31,576 nucleotides of DNA. It comes from a bacterium. Its GTDB lineage: Bacteria > DRYD01. Under the pieces are notes generated by a model. It saw nothing but the letters and a program-made list of their open reading frames with translations, made no database searches and was not told the DNA's origin. The position numbers were made by a program, and so were the translations under genes. Position 1 is the stretch's first letter, and every line of letters starts with the position of its first letter. The stretch lies in assembly GCA_030549815.1 (NCBI GenBank), contig JAUQQQ010000012.1, forward strand, positions 16,210 through 47,785. The letters are read 5' to 3'. Below are positions 1 to 8,325 of the stretch, one piece after another.

Positions 1-1
1 T

Positions 2-3000
2 TTTTGTGTTTTTGCAATCAAATACTCTAATCAATTAACAAGTAGAACAAGTAAGAAGAAACAGTTTGAAATTGCTAAAAAATTATTGAGAGATTTGCTT
101 TATGATGCAGGTTTTTTCGTGTTTTTTGATCAAAATGGTAATTTCAGGTTTTCACTCGTTTATTCAAACCCAATAGGAACAAAAAGAGAATACAGTTTTT
201 ACAAAAGGTATACTTATTATGTTGAAAAGGGTAAGCCGTATAGAACTATAAAGAAGGCACTTATTGAGATGAAGACAAATACCCTTGAGGATATAATCTC
301 TGCTTTTTCTACTTTGCCATTAACAAAGGAATTCTACGATGAAATCCAGAGATGGTATGCATGGGCAATCAAAGAAGCTGTATTTCCAGGAGGGAAGATC
401 GAAGAAAATATCATAAGATTGATAACAAGATTAATATTTGTTTGGTTTTTGAAAGAGAGAGGGATTATACCTGAGCAAATTTTTGATCCAAACTTTTTAA
501 AAAACATTGTAAAGGACTTCGGGAGTAAAGATTACTATTATAACGTTATTTTGCAAAATTTATTTTTTGCGACTTTGAATACTTATGCTAAGGATAGGGG
601 GTTCGCTAAAGACGGAGATTTTATTTATCAAAGAACTGATTTTGGGGTTAAAACACTTTTTAGGTATAAAGATAAGATTTTAATTACTGAAGAAGATTTT
701 ATTAAGATTTTTGATGAGGTCCCTTTTGTTAATGGTGGTCTTTTTGAATGCTTAGATGATGATTCCTATTATATAGATGGTTTTAGTAGAAATGAAAATA
801 AAAGAGCTAAACTACCTGATTTCTTATTTTTTTCAAATGAAAAAAAAGAAGATCTTAGTTTTTTTTATAGAGAAAAAAAAGAGGTTAATGTTAGGGGGAT
901 TATTAATATATTAAAGGATTATAATTTTACAGCGGATGAGTCATCTCCTATTGATATAGAGGTTTCGCTTGATCCAGAGTTATTAGGTCATATTTTTGAA
1001 AACCTTTTGGCTTCTTATAACCCTGAAACTCGAACAACTGCTAGGAAAGCTACAGGCTCTTATTATACCCCTAAAGAGATCGTAGATTTTATGGTAGAAG
1101 AATCATTATTTCAATATTTTAAAACTAAGACTTCTATTGATGATAAGAAACTTAGAAATATTATTAGTTATCAGGAGAATGAATTAGATCTTAAGCTTAA
1201 TGAGAATGAGCGTCAGGATTTAATAAGAGCTATAGATAGCTTAAAAGTGATTGATTTAGCGGTGGGTTCTGGGGCATTTCCTATGGGGATCCTTCAAAAA
1301 TTAGTTTATATCCTTAATAAAATAGATCCAGAAAATAAATATTGGTATGAATTACAATATAATAAAGCTATAAATGAACTGGAACAGGTATTAAAAATAT
1401 CAGATCAAGAAGAAAAGATAAACTTATTAAAGGAATTAAATGAGAATTTTGATGATTCTTTTAATTATCCGGATTATTCTAGGAAGTTGTATATAATAGA
1501 GAATTCTATTTATGGGGTTGATATTCAGAATATAGCTATTCAGATAGCTAAGTTGCGTTTCTTTTTGAGTCTTATAATAGATCAAAAAGTAGATAGGAGT
1601 AAAGAGAATTTTGGGATAAAAGCTCTTCCTCATTTAGAAACAAAATTTATTACAGCTAATAGCTTAGTAGCTTTAGAAAAACCGCAATTACTTTTATCAA
1701 CTGAAAAACTTAAGAATCTTAAAAAAGAATTAAAAAGTATTTATAAGAAGTTTTTTAGGATAAAAACTCGTAAAGAGAAATTAAGGTTAAAAGAAAAAAC
1801 CCAAAACATAAAAAATCAAATAAAAGAAGAATTAAATAGGATAGGGTATTCTGATATAACAATACAAAAAATAGCGGATTTTGATATTTTTTCGCAAGTA
1901 AAGGGGAATGATTTTTTTGATAGTGAATGGATGTTTGGGGTAGATGATGGTTTTGATATAGTTATCGGGAATCCTCCGTATATAAGGCAAGAGAAAATTA
2001 AAGAATTTAAACCTATATTAAAGGATCAAGGCTATAAAGTTTTTGATTCAATTGCTGATATTTATGTTTATTTTTACGAAAGGGGATATAAGCTTTTAAA
2101 GGAGGAAGGAGTTCTTTGTTATATCTCAAGTAATAAATGGATGAGAGCTAAGTATGGGAAAAATCTAAGGAGTTTTTTAAAGAAAAATACTTTTTTAATA
2201 ACTTTAGTAGATTTTGGGGGGTATAGGGTTTTTGAGCAAACTGTAGATACCTGTATAGTGTTATTTAAAAAATTGAAAAGTCAGGAATTGTTAGAAGGTT
2301 GGAAATTCAGTTATTGTATAGTTCCTTCTGATTGTGGTGAAATTATAGAGTATATAAGATCTAATTATAGGTTTATGGAGCAGAATAAGCTTTCTGATGA
2401 TGCTTGGACACTTGCTGATGATAAGGAATTGGTTTTAAAAGAAAAGATTGAAAGAGTAGGGAAACCTTTAAAAGATTGGGATGTAAAAATTTATCGTGGA
2501 GTTTTAACGGGTTTTAATGAAGCTTTTATAATAGATACAGAAACAAAAAACAGAATTTTAGAAAACTGTGAAGCAGAAGAAGAAAGAAAAAGAACAGAAG
2601 AAATAATAAAGCCAGTTTTAAGAGGAAGAGATATTGAAAAATGGAGGTATAAATGGGAAGGATTTTGGTTAATTTATTCTTGGCAGGGTATTGATATAGA
2701 TAACTATCCAACTTTAAAAAGCTGGCTTTTACAGTTTAAGAAACCTTTATCGGAAAGAACGGGGGGAGCAATTTGGTCAAAAGATAAAAAACAAATAATA
2801 AAAATACCTTATAAATGGTATGAGCTTCAAGTAGATTATAAAAGCAGCATTAAAGAATTTGAAAAGGAAAAGATTATTTGGCAAGAGATAGTTAGAGAAC
2901 CAAGATTTGCTTATGATAACTCTGGTATATATTGTGAAGCTACAAGCTTTGTAATGACTGGGAAAAATTTAAAATATTTACTTGCTGTATTAAATTCTAA

Positions 3001-3310
3001 AGCTGGTGAGTTTTTCTTTAGAAAATTTTATGCGGGGGGTGGCTTAGGAAATGAAGGGTTTAGATATAAGAAAGCATTTTTAAAAAATTTAATTATTCCT
3101 GATATTACAATAGATAATAAGGAGATAGTTAGAAAAATAGAGGAATTAGTTGATAAGATAATTTTAAGAACCCAAGATATAGATTATGAAATTAATATTC
3201 AAAAACAGAAAGAAGTTAAACTTCTTGAAGATGAAATAAATAAACTTGTTTATAAACTATATAACCTAACAAAAGAAGAAATTGAAATAATTGAGAAAAA
3301 TAATAACTAA
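2..3310 (+). CDS. Type IIG (Eco57I-like) restriction-modification enzyme, 5' end outside window
   Basis: Partial gene. The reading frame is open from base 2, and the residues before the first possible in-frame start (TTG at 86) look like continuous protein, so the true start lies outside the window. It is a combined adenine-N6 DNA methyltransferase and specificity protein. The SAM-binding motif I reads DLAVGSGAF (1253-1279, family consensus DPACGSGAF) and catalytic motif IV reads NPPY (1970-1981). A helical region with WYAWA and FVWFLKERG precedes the methylase core. The C-terminal third (from about 2400) looks like a target-recognition domain, with LRGRDIEKW and a late FVMTGKNLKYLLAVLNS segment. 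Family members carry an N-terminal PD-(D/E)xK nuclease that methylates and cuts with one polypeptide; that region is mostly outside the window, so I cannot say whether the nuclease is intact. It is followed 127 bases later by an XRE-ImmA gene on the same strand. A BREX PglX-type methylase is the main alternative. Confidence 0.85.
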   Translation, partial: FCVFAIKYSNQLTSRTSKKKQFEIAKKLLRDLLYDAGFFVFFDQNGNFRFSLVYSNPIGTKREYSFYKRYTYYVEKGKPYRTIKKALIEMKTNTLEDIISAFSTLPLTKEFYDEIQRWYAWAIKEAVFPGGKIEENIIRLITRLIFVWFLKERGIIPEQIFDPNFLKNIVKDFGSKDYYYNVILQNLFFATLNTYAKDRGFAKDGDFIYQRTDFGVKTLFRYKDKILITEEDFIKIFDEVPFVNGGLFECLDDDSYYIDGFSRNENKRAKLPDFLFFSNEKKEDLSFFYREKKEVNVRGIINILKDYNFTADESSPIDIEVSLDPELLGHIFENLLASYNPETRTTARKATGSYYTPKEIVDFMVEESLFQYFKTKTSIDDKKLRNIISYQENELDLKLNENERQDLIRAIDSLKVIDLAVGSGAFPMGILQKLVYILNKIDPENKYWYELQYNKAINELEQVLKISDQEEKINLLKELNENFDDSFNYPDYSRKLYIIENSIYGVDIQNIAIQIAKLRFFLSLIIDQKVDRSKENFGIKALPHLETKFITANSLVALEKPQLLLSTEKLKNLKKELKSIYKKFFRIKTRKEKLRLKEKTQNIKNQIKEELNRIGYSDITIQKIADFDIFSQVKGNDFFDSEWMFGVDDGFDIVIGNPPYIRQEKIKEFKPILKDQGYKVFDSIADIYVYFYERGYKLLKEEGVLCYISSNKWMRAKYGKNLRSFLKKNTFLITLVDFGGYRVFEQTVDTCIVLFKKLKSQELLEGWKFSYCIVPSDCGEIIEYIRSNYRFMEQNKLSDDAWTLADDKELVLKEKIERVGKPLKDWDVKIYRGVLTGFNEAFIIDTETKNRILENCEAEEERKRTEEIIKPVLRGRDIEKWRYKWEGFWLIYSWQGIDIDNYPTLKSWLLQFKKPLSERTGGAIWSKDKKQIIKIPYKWYELQVDYKSSIKEFEKEKIIWQEIVREPRFAYDNSGIYCEATSFVMTGKNLKYLLAVLNSKAGEFFFRKFYAGGGLGNEGFRYKKAFLKNLIIPDITIDNKEIVRKIEELVDKIILRTQDIDYEINIQKQKEVKLLEDEINKLVYKLYNLTKEEIEIIEKNNN

Positions 3311-3370
3311 TTTCATTAAAATTATTAAAGGATATTAAGAATAATTTGGATAAATAAATAATGAGCAATA

Positions 3371-3429
3371 ATAAATTAAGGAATTATAAATTAAGGAAAA
3401 ACAATAAATTAAGCAATAATAAATTAAGG
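3371..3429 (+). repeat. Four direct copies of ataaattaag in the leader of the XRE-ImmA gene
   Basis: Copies start at 3371, 3386, 3404 and 3419, with spacings of 15, 18 and 15 bases. Three of the four extend to ataaattaagg. The last copy supplies part of the Shine-Dalgarno (aaggag, 3426-3431) for the ATG at 3438. An ATG at 3361 opens a 35-codon frame (3361-3468) through all four copies, giving a repeated NKLR/YKLR/NKLS peptide and overlapping the XRE start in another frame. The spacing could reflect operator half-sites, slippage, or a coding leader; the sequence does not decide. Confidence 0.7.
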
Positions 3430-3437
3430 AGAAAACT

Positions 3438-4550
3438 ATGTCTAAAAAGTCATTTAAAGTTGAGATAAATCCTGAGGTTGTAAAGTATTTGAGAGAAACT
3501 TCAGGATGGAGTATTGAAGAAATAGCTAAAAAACTTAAAATCTCAATAGAAAATTATAAAGAAATAGAAGCGGGTAGGGAATTCCTAACTTTCCAACAAA
3601 TTAAACAGCTTTCTAAACTATTTCAACGACCAACATCGGCTTTTTTCCTTCCCCAACCCCCAAAAGAACTTCCCATTTCTTCTGCGTTTAGAGTATTACC
3701 TAAAACTGAAAAACGAATATCTAAAGAACTACTACTTGCAATAAGAAAAGCACAATATTACCAATCTATTGTAAATGAGATAATTTTAGACTTAAATATT
3801 AGCTTTAATCCTAAAATAGAAAAGACTAAACTTGAAGATAATCCAATACAAGTTGCTATCAAAGAACGTAATGAATCAAGAATTCCTATCGAAAAACAAT
3901 ATAAATTTAAAGATGCTTATGAAGCCTTTAATACTTGGAGAAAATTTATTGAATCAAAAAATATTTTAGTATTTCAATTCAAATTTCCATTAGAAGATGC
4001 AAGAGGCTTTTCATTAATGGATACCTTACCCTATGTGATAGTAATAAACTCGCAAGATAATATCCTTGCCAGAATATTTACCTTATTCCATGAATATGCT
4101 CACTTACTTTTGGGAATAACGGAAATATATAATGATGAAAAAATACAAAACAAAGAAATAGAGGAGTGGTGTAACTCTTTTGCTGCAGAATTTTTGCTTC
4201 CATCGAAAGCCTTTGAAACCGATCCAGATTTGCAAAAAATAATGGAATTAAAAATTTATGACGATGAATTAATTAGCAAAATTTCAAAAACATATAAAGT
4301 AAGTAAAATGCTTGTGATTATTAGGTTAAAAACTTTAGGTATTATAGACGAAAAAACATGTAAAGAAAAATTAGTTGAACTAAAAACTGTATTAAACAAT
4401 AGAAAAGTAAAAAAGGAAAAGTTTGCAAGAAATTTGATTAAAGAGTGTATTAAAGAAAAAGGTAGGGAATTTTTATTTCTTCTCCGGCTTTACAGAAGTT
4501 TTAATGGGGATAAATATATTATTGAAAATTTATATAAAAGTGTTTTTTAA
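3438..4550 (+). CDS. XRE-family regulator fused to ImmA/IrrE (DUF955) metallopeptidase
   Basis: A 370-residue protein with two domains. Residues about 11-65 form an XRE-type helix-turn-helix (GWSIEEIAKKLKIS followed by YKEIEAG). Residues about 170-300 form an ImmA/IrrE zinc peptidase with HEYAH at 218-222 (HExxH) and a downstream EEWCNSFAAEFLLP, where the glutamate is the likely third zinc ligand. Proteins of this class are repressor-proteases or antitoxin-like regulators of mobile elements and toxin genes. The ATG is preceded at 6 bases by GGAG. An eroded DUF4411 toxin-like gene follows within about 80 bases, and XRE-ImmA/DUF4411 pairs are a recurrent toxin-antitoxin-like arrangement. The gene looks intact although its partner is broken. 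A repeat-rich leader precedes it and may be its operator. Confidence 0.88.
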   Translation: MSKKSFKVEINPEVVKYLRETSGWSIEEIAKKLKISIENYKEIEAGREFLTFQQIKQLSKLFQRPTSAFFLPQPPKELPISSAFRVLPKTEKRISKELLLAIRKAQYYQSIVNEIILDLNISFNPKIEKTKLEDNPIQVAIKERNESRIPIEKQYKFKDAYEAFNTWRKFIESKNILVFQFKFPLEDARGFSLMDTLPYVIVINSQDNILARIFTLFHEYAHLLLGITEIYNDEKIQNKEIEEWCNSFAAEFLLPSKAFETDPDLQKIMELKIYDDELISKISKTYKVSKMLVIIRLKTLGIIDEKTCKEKLVELKTVLNNRKVKKEKFARNLIKECIKEKGREFLFLLRLYRSFNGDKYIIENLYKSVF

Positions 4551-4629
4551 CTATTATTAAGATTTTTGTTTTTAATTTTGTTTCCAAAGCTTATATATAT
4601 CAATAAGTTAGAAAATAATGTTTACATAA

Positions 4630-4927
4630 TATATAGAAGCTTTTTGATTAAATTGTCTAAAAAATAACCCAGAAGAATGCTCCTAGTATATTACGAAGTT
4701 AAGAGAGGAAAAGATGAGCTATGTAAATGGGTTGAAAACCATAAAAAAATTTTCAAATCTGAATATAATTAGCGTTAAAAATAAGAGAAGAAAATAAGAT
4801 AAGTGGAGTAGTTATTACTGAGGAAAAAAAAGGAATAGAATGTAGGATTCCTTATGTTTGTAAACAGTATGATATCGAATGTATTAATATTTTGGAGTTC
4901 TTTACTAAGGAGGGTTGGAAATTTTAA
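4630..4927 (+). pseudogene. Frameshifted remnant of DUF4411 PIN-like toxin
   Basis: Three reading frames each carry a recognisable piece of a DUF4411 protein, in the right order. Around 4648-4680 is LNCLKNNPEE, after an in-frame stop. At about 4688-4772 a second frame reads YYEVKRGKDELCKWVE and runs to a stop at 4770-4772. From about 4769 to the stop at 4925-4927 a third frame gives GVVITEEKKG, IPYVCKQYDIECIN and the family-typical ending FFTKEGWKF. About 35 residues expected between the second and third parts are missing, as is the N-terminus with its first catalytic aspartate. This is a decayed gene, not a sequencing slip, because it needs at least two frameshifts plus a deletion. In intact systems the protein is a PIN-like nuclease candidate encoded beside an XRE-ImmA gene, exactly the arrangement here. 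The 5' boundary is uncertain. Confidence 0.75.
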
Positions 4928-5189
4928 TGTGTAGAAAAATAAACGTAGTTAAAAAATTTATAGAAATTCGGAGTTGCTTATCTTACGTGTAGAAATTTAA
5001 GACGACCCTAATCTAACACGTTTGAATAATTTAACTTAAACAGCAAAAACCCAATTTTATAAGGATATTTATATAAGTAATTTTATAGAATTTTAGTTAT
5101 TTTGTATTGTAGATTGGTTTATGTATTGTTTAGTATAGGAGAAGATTATGAATTGAGATGGGTTGTTATAAATTTTAGAGCTTTATAAG
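4928..5189. other. Non-coding spacer between DUF4411 remnant and tRNA-Val(CAC)
   Basis: No open frame of plausible length, no hairpin followed by a T-run and no clear repeat is visible here on either strand. It may be further decayed island DNA. Confidence 0.4.
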
Positions 5190-5262
5190 TGGGCGGAATA
5201 GGGATCGAACCTATGACCTCCTGCTTGTGAAACAGGCGCTCTAACCACTGAGCTATCCGCCC
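5190..5262 (-). tRNA. tRNA-Val (anticodon CAC)
   Basis: The minus strand folds as a full cloverleaf: 7-bp acceptor GGGCGGA/TCCGCCC, D arm GCTC/GAGC, anticodon stem CCTGT/GCAGG with loop TTCACAA, and T arm ATAGG/CCTAT with loop TTCGATC. Anticodon CAC reads GUG (valine). The discriminator A is at 5190 and CCA is not encoded (the next bases read CTT), so the tail must be added by CCA-transferase. The last anticodon-stem pair is a U-G wobble. It differs from tRNA-Val(UAC) at 12054-12129 at only six positions, suggesting one arose from the other. Its 3' end faces the defence patch. Confidence 0.95.
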
Positions 5263-5389
5263 ACCTATTTTATTATTTTTACCAAATTAAAATCAAAACC
5301 TCCTTATTTTAAGAAAAGTTGCGAGAAACATTCTTTTGGAATTAAAGTAGCCATTTCAAGAGAACAAAAAACACTTAACTTTTTTGTTG

Positions 5390-5520
5390 TAGATAAGAAA
5401 AAGCAAGGAGGAAGCACATACAAGACGTTAGCAGTGGGGCAATAACTGTCCGTAAGGATATTGAAGCAGGAAATTTCTGTCGTGAAGCATGAAACCTCTC
5501 GATTAATTAAGGAGAAGGAT
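5390..5520 (+). pseudogene. Possible remnant of IS200/IS605 tnpB 3' end (and overlapping omega-RNA region)
   Basis: The stretch 5400-5505 reads, across a stop at about 5442, like the tail of a TnpB protein: KTLAVGQ, then LSVRILKQE and VVKHETSRL. The KQE/KHE pairs followed by SRL resemble family C-termini. The DNA pattern gtccgtaaggatattgaagc also resembles tnpB 3' ends, where the omega (guide) RNA overlaps the gene. No zinc ribbon, no catalytic part and no left end remain. This is recognition by pattern only and could be chance. Confidence 0.4.
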
Positions 5521-5609
5521 CACATTGTTATAAAAAGAACAGTTAAGATTTAACAAGGCAGGAAAATCAAGTGTAGAATATGATAGAAAAAAAATACAGA
5601 GAATGCTTT

Positions 5610-5642
5610 AAAAAAATAGAAAACTCGCACTTGGCGCTTTTG
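5610..5642 (-). terminator. Possible terminator downstream of truD
   Basis: On the minus strand, about 20 bases past the truD stop, an imperfect hairpin (AAAAGCGC, loop CAAGT, GCGAGTTTT) is followed by a T-rich run, TTTTCTATTTTTTT. The GC core is only 3 bp, with mismatches before the A/T pairs, so it is a weak Rho-independent terminator. It lies where the long minus-strand operon should end. Confidence 0.4.
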
Positions 5643-5661
5643 GTATATCCTTTTGTAAATT

Positions 5662-6684
5662 TCAATCTATTATATAAGGCTTGTACTTAAGTTTTGAATA
5701 ATGGGGATAAGGTATAATATGTTTTATCAAAATGGTTGCAAATGAACCTTTAGGTAAAGTAAAATTCAACTCTATTTTTAACCTTCCTTTGTGGTGTTCA
5801 TCTCCCGAAAATTGAAAACTCATATTATTAAAGAATGCAATAGGATTTCTTTTTTGTGTAAACAGAGATTTTGAAAAATCTCGCTTATTGTCTTCTGGAG
5901 TTGAAAAATCGAGAAATATTTTCTTTAAATCATCTAAACTTAAAGCTTCTAAAGAGGGAATAACGAGAAAATTTTCTTTCTGATAAACTTTTACTGGGAT
6001 GTTATTCGTCTTTTCTAAAACAACTCTTGATAAATTTAGATTGAAAATTAAAGATTTAGCAATTTCTTCTTCTCTTTTCTTTATAAACCTAAAATTTGTA
6101 GAGTATTCTTCTTTATTGTCAGTTATATAATCTTTTATTTTTGTTTTTTCCGAAAACAGGAATTTTTCTATATTCTTTTTTATTTCTTCTTTTGTTAGAG
6201 CAACCGGAAATATATGTTTTTTTAATCTTATTCTCTGAGTATCGTAATAGTTGAAAAAACATGATATTGTTGAAAGTTTTTGAATATTTTTTATGTATAA
6301 CTCTATTTCTTTTTCATCGATATCCCTTAGAGTGATATTAAATTTATTAGCTATTAAATGAACGCTTTTTAGATTTTCTTTTGCAAAACCTATTAATTCA
6401 AGTGATAGATTGCTGTTATTTATTTTTTTGATTTTATCAATTATTTTTTCTACTTTTTGTATCTGAATTGTTACATATTGTGTTGAGATTGAGTATTTGT
6501 CTTTCATTCCTAAAAAGGAAACTTTGGTACCGAATTCTTTGTTTAATATGTCTATTAGTTTAAGTGTAGAAATATTTTTTTTGGTTATTTTTAGCAGTAA
6601 TATATTGCTTTGTAGGGTAAGCAGGTTGTTAATTTCAATGATTTCTTCAACAAGGAAATCATTAGGTAAATACTTGATTTTCAC
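5662..6684 (-). CDS. truD: TruD-family tRNA pseudouridine synthase
   Basis: The 340-residue protein is close to the usual TruD length of about 350. TruD converts uridine 13 of tRNA (in E. coli tRNA-Glu) to pseudouridine in the cytoplasm. The N-terminal FLVEE and the catalytic motif GMKDKYSISTQ (residues 59-69; Asp62 is the expected nucleophile) match the family, as does the C-terminal FTLPKGSFATILIKHI (family LPxGSYAT). The central conserved NYFGxQRFG is altered to NYYDTQRI, and the region after it is hard to align, so this is a divergent member. The GTG start overlaps the pyrG stop by four bases (GTGA), implying translational coupling. It is the last gene of the minus-strand operon. Only substrate position is uncertain. 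Confidence 0.85.
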   Translation of the reverse strand: MKIKYLPNDFLVEEIIEINNLLTLQSNILLLKITKKNISTLKLIDILNKEFGTKVSFLGMKDKYSISTQYVTIQIQKVEKIIDKIKKINNSNLSLELIGFAKENLKSVHLIANKFNITLRDIDEKEIELYIKNIQKLSTISCFFNYYDTQRIRLKKHIFPVALTKEEIKKNIEKFLFSEKTKIKDYITDNKEEYSTNFRFIKKREEEIAKSLIFNLNLSRVVLEKTNNIPVKVYQKENFLVIPSLEALSLDDLKKIFLDFSTPEDNKRDFSKSLFTQKRNPIAFFNNMSFQFSGDEHHKGRLKIELNFTLPKGSFATILIKHIIPYPHYSKLKYKPYIID

Positions 6685-8306
6685 TTGTTTTTTAGGAGTT
6701 CTATAAAATAGTTGAATATGGGGTGGGGGTTGAATATTCTGGAGTTGAATTCAGGATGAAATTGAACTCCCATGAAAAATTTATTAGATTTCAGCTCTAT
6801 GATCTCAACCAAATTTGTTTCTTTATTTACACCACTTATAATTAGTCCGTTTTTTTCTATATTTTTGCTGTATTTTTGAATGATTTCCAGGTTTGCTTCA
6901 TACCTATGCCTATGTCTTTCTTGTATCTCTTCGGTTCTATATATATCAAAAGCGAGGGTATTAGGTTTAATTTTGCATGTGTAATTTCCCAGTCTCATCG
7001 TCCCACCTAAGTTTTTAATGTTTCTTTGGTTTTCAAGTAAATCGATTACGGGTACCTTAGTTTGTGGATCAAATTCTGTAGAATTTGCATCCTTTAAACT
7101 TATTACATTTCTAAAGAATTCAATTAACATTAATTGTAATCCTAAGCAAATTCCTAAAATCGGGATATTATTTTCCCTTGCAAATTTTATAACTTTGATT
7201 TTACCGTCAATTCCTCTACTTCCAAATCCTCCAGGTATTATTATACCGTCGATATTTTGTAATTGAATTTTTTCTACTTTTTCAGAATCTATCAGTTTTA
7301 TATCTAATACTACTTCATTCTTTATTGCTGAGTGTAATAATGCTTCTGTTAAACTTTTGTAGGAATCTTTTAGCTTTGTATATTTTCCAACGATTCCTAT
7401 AACGACCTTTGGGTTTGTATTTTTTTTGGTTTTAACGAGTATATCAACGATTTTTTTCCATCTACTTTCTTGTGGTTTTTTTATATCTATTCTTGCTTTA
7501 AGTTCTTTTGATAGTTTTATCTTTTTAAGGATTAATTTATGAAAATTGTTTTTTAGTAAATAAAAGGGGATAAGATATATGTATTTGAAGTTAGGTATGT
7601 CGATTATGAATTTTTCATCCAGATTAGAGAACAGAGCTACTTTTTTTATTATATCTTTTGGAATTTTAGTCGTTTTATTATTTCTTCTTAAGATCACAAA
7701 ATCGGGTTGTATTCCTATGGATCTTAATTCTTTTACTGAGTGTTGTGTAGGTTTAGTTTTCAATTCTCCTGTATTTTCTATGAATGGTAGGAAGGTTACG
7801 TGTATGAATAAGGTGTTTGGGTTTTCGATTTTCAGTTGTCGTGCTGCTTCTAAAAAAGGTAGGCTTTCTATGTCTCCTACAGTCCCCCCTATTTCCACTA
7901 TACCTATATCGTAGTCTTTTAATTTTTGATATATTTCATTCTTTATTTCTTGTGTTACGTGTGGTATTACTTGTATTGTTTGTCCTAAAAATTCACCTTT
8001 TCTTTCTTTTTCTAAAACTTTTAAATATACTTTCCCGCTGGTTATGTTGTTTTCTTTACTAAAGAGAATGTTAGTAAATCTTTCGTAGTGTCCTATATCT
8101 AAATCGGTTTCTCCGCCATCAAAGGTTACAAAAACTTCACCATGTTCATAAGGGTTCATCGTGCCTGCATCTACGTTTAAATAAGGATCTAATTTTAAGA
8201 CATTTAATTTGAAACCGCTATCTTCTAAGATGGATGCTATAGATGCAGTTATTACACCTTTACCTAAAGAAGATACAACTCCGCCAGTTATGAAAATTAA
8301 ATTCAC
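6681..8306 (-). CDS. pyrG: CTP synthase
   Basis: CTP synthase aminates UTP to CTP using ATP and glutamine, the last step of de novo pyrimidine nucleotide synthesis. At 541 residues it has the normal length. The N-terminal synthetase domain begins FITGGVVSSLGKGVITAS and continues with LDPYLNVDAGTMNPYEHGEV and FDGGETDLDIGHYERF, all hallmark segments. The C-terminal class I glutamine amidotransferase domain carries GGFGSRG, the nucleophile in GICLGLQ, and QFHPEF for the His-Glu pair. The start is GTG at 8304-8306. Only a weak GGTG lies upstream, and the preceding gene ends 19 bases before. It overlaps truD by four bases. Confidence 0.98.
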   Translation of the reverse strand: MNLIFITGGVVSSLGKGVITASIASILEDSGFKLNVLKLDPYLNVDAGTMNPYEHGEVFVTFDGGETDLDIGHYERFTNILFSKENNITSGKVYLKVLEKERKGEFLGQTIQVIPHVTQEIKNEIYQKLKDYDIGIVEIGGTVGDIESLPFLEAARQLKIENPNTLFIHVTFLPFIENTGELKTKPTQHSVKELRSIGIQPDFVILRRNNKTTKIPKDIIKKVALFSNLDEKFIIDIPNFKYIYLIPFYLLKNNFHKLILKKIKLSKELKARIDIKKPQESRWKKIVDILVKTKKNTNPKVVIGIVGKYTKLKDSYKSLTEALLHSAIKNEVVLDIKLIDSEKVEKIQLQNIDGIIIPGGFGSRGIDGKIKVIKFARENNIPILGICLGLQLMLIEFFRNVISLKDANSTEFDPQTKVPVIDLLENQRNIKNLGGTMRLGNYTCKIKPNTLAFDIYRTEEIQERHRHRYEANLEIIQKYSKNIEKNGLIISGVNKETNLVEIIELKSNKFFMGVQFHPEFNSRIFNPHPIFNYFIELLKNK

Positions 8307-8325
8307 AAATTAACACCAATACTTA

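Noticed and set aside
1436-2711. Minus-strand frames within the restriction enzyme gene
   Set aside because: They are shadows of the methylase frame, which shows motif I and NPPY continuously.
6497-8062. Plus-strand open frames within truD and pyrG
   Set aside because: They are antisense shadows of well-recognised genes, with no family similarity.
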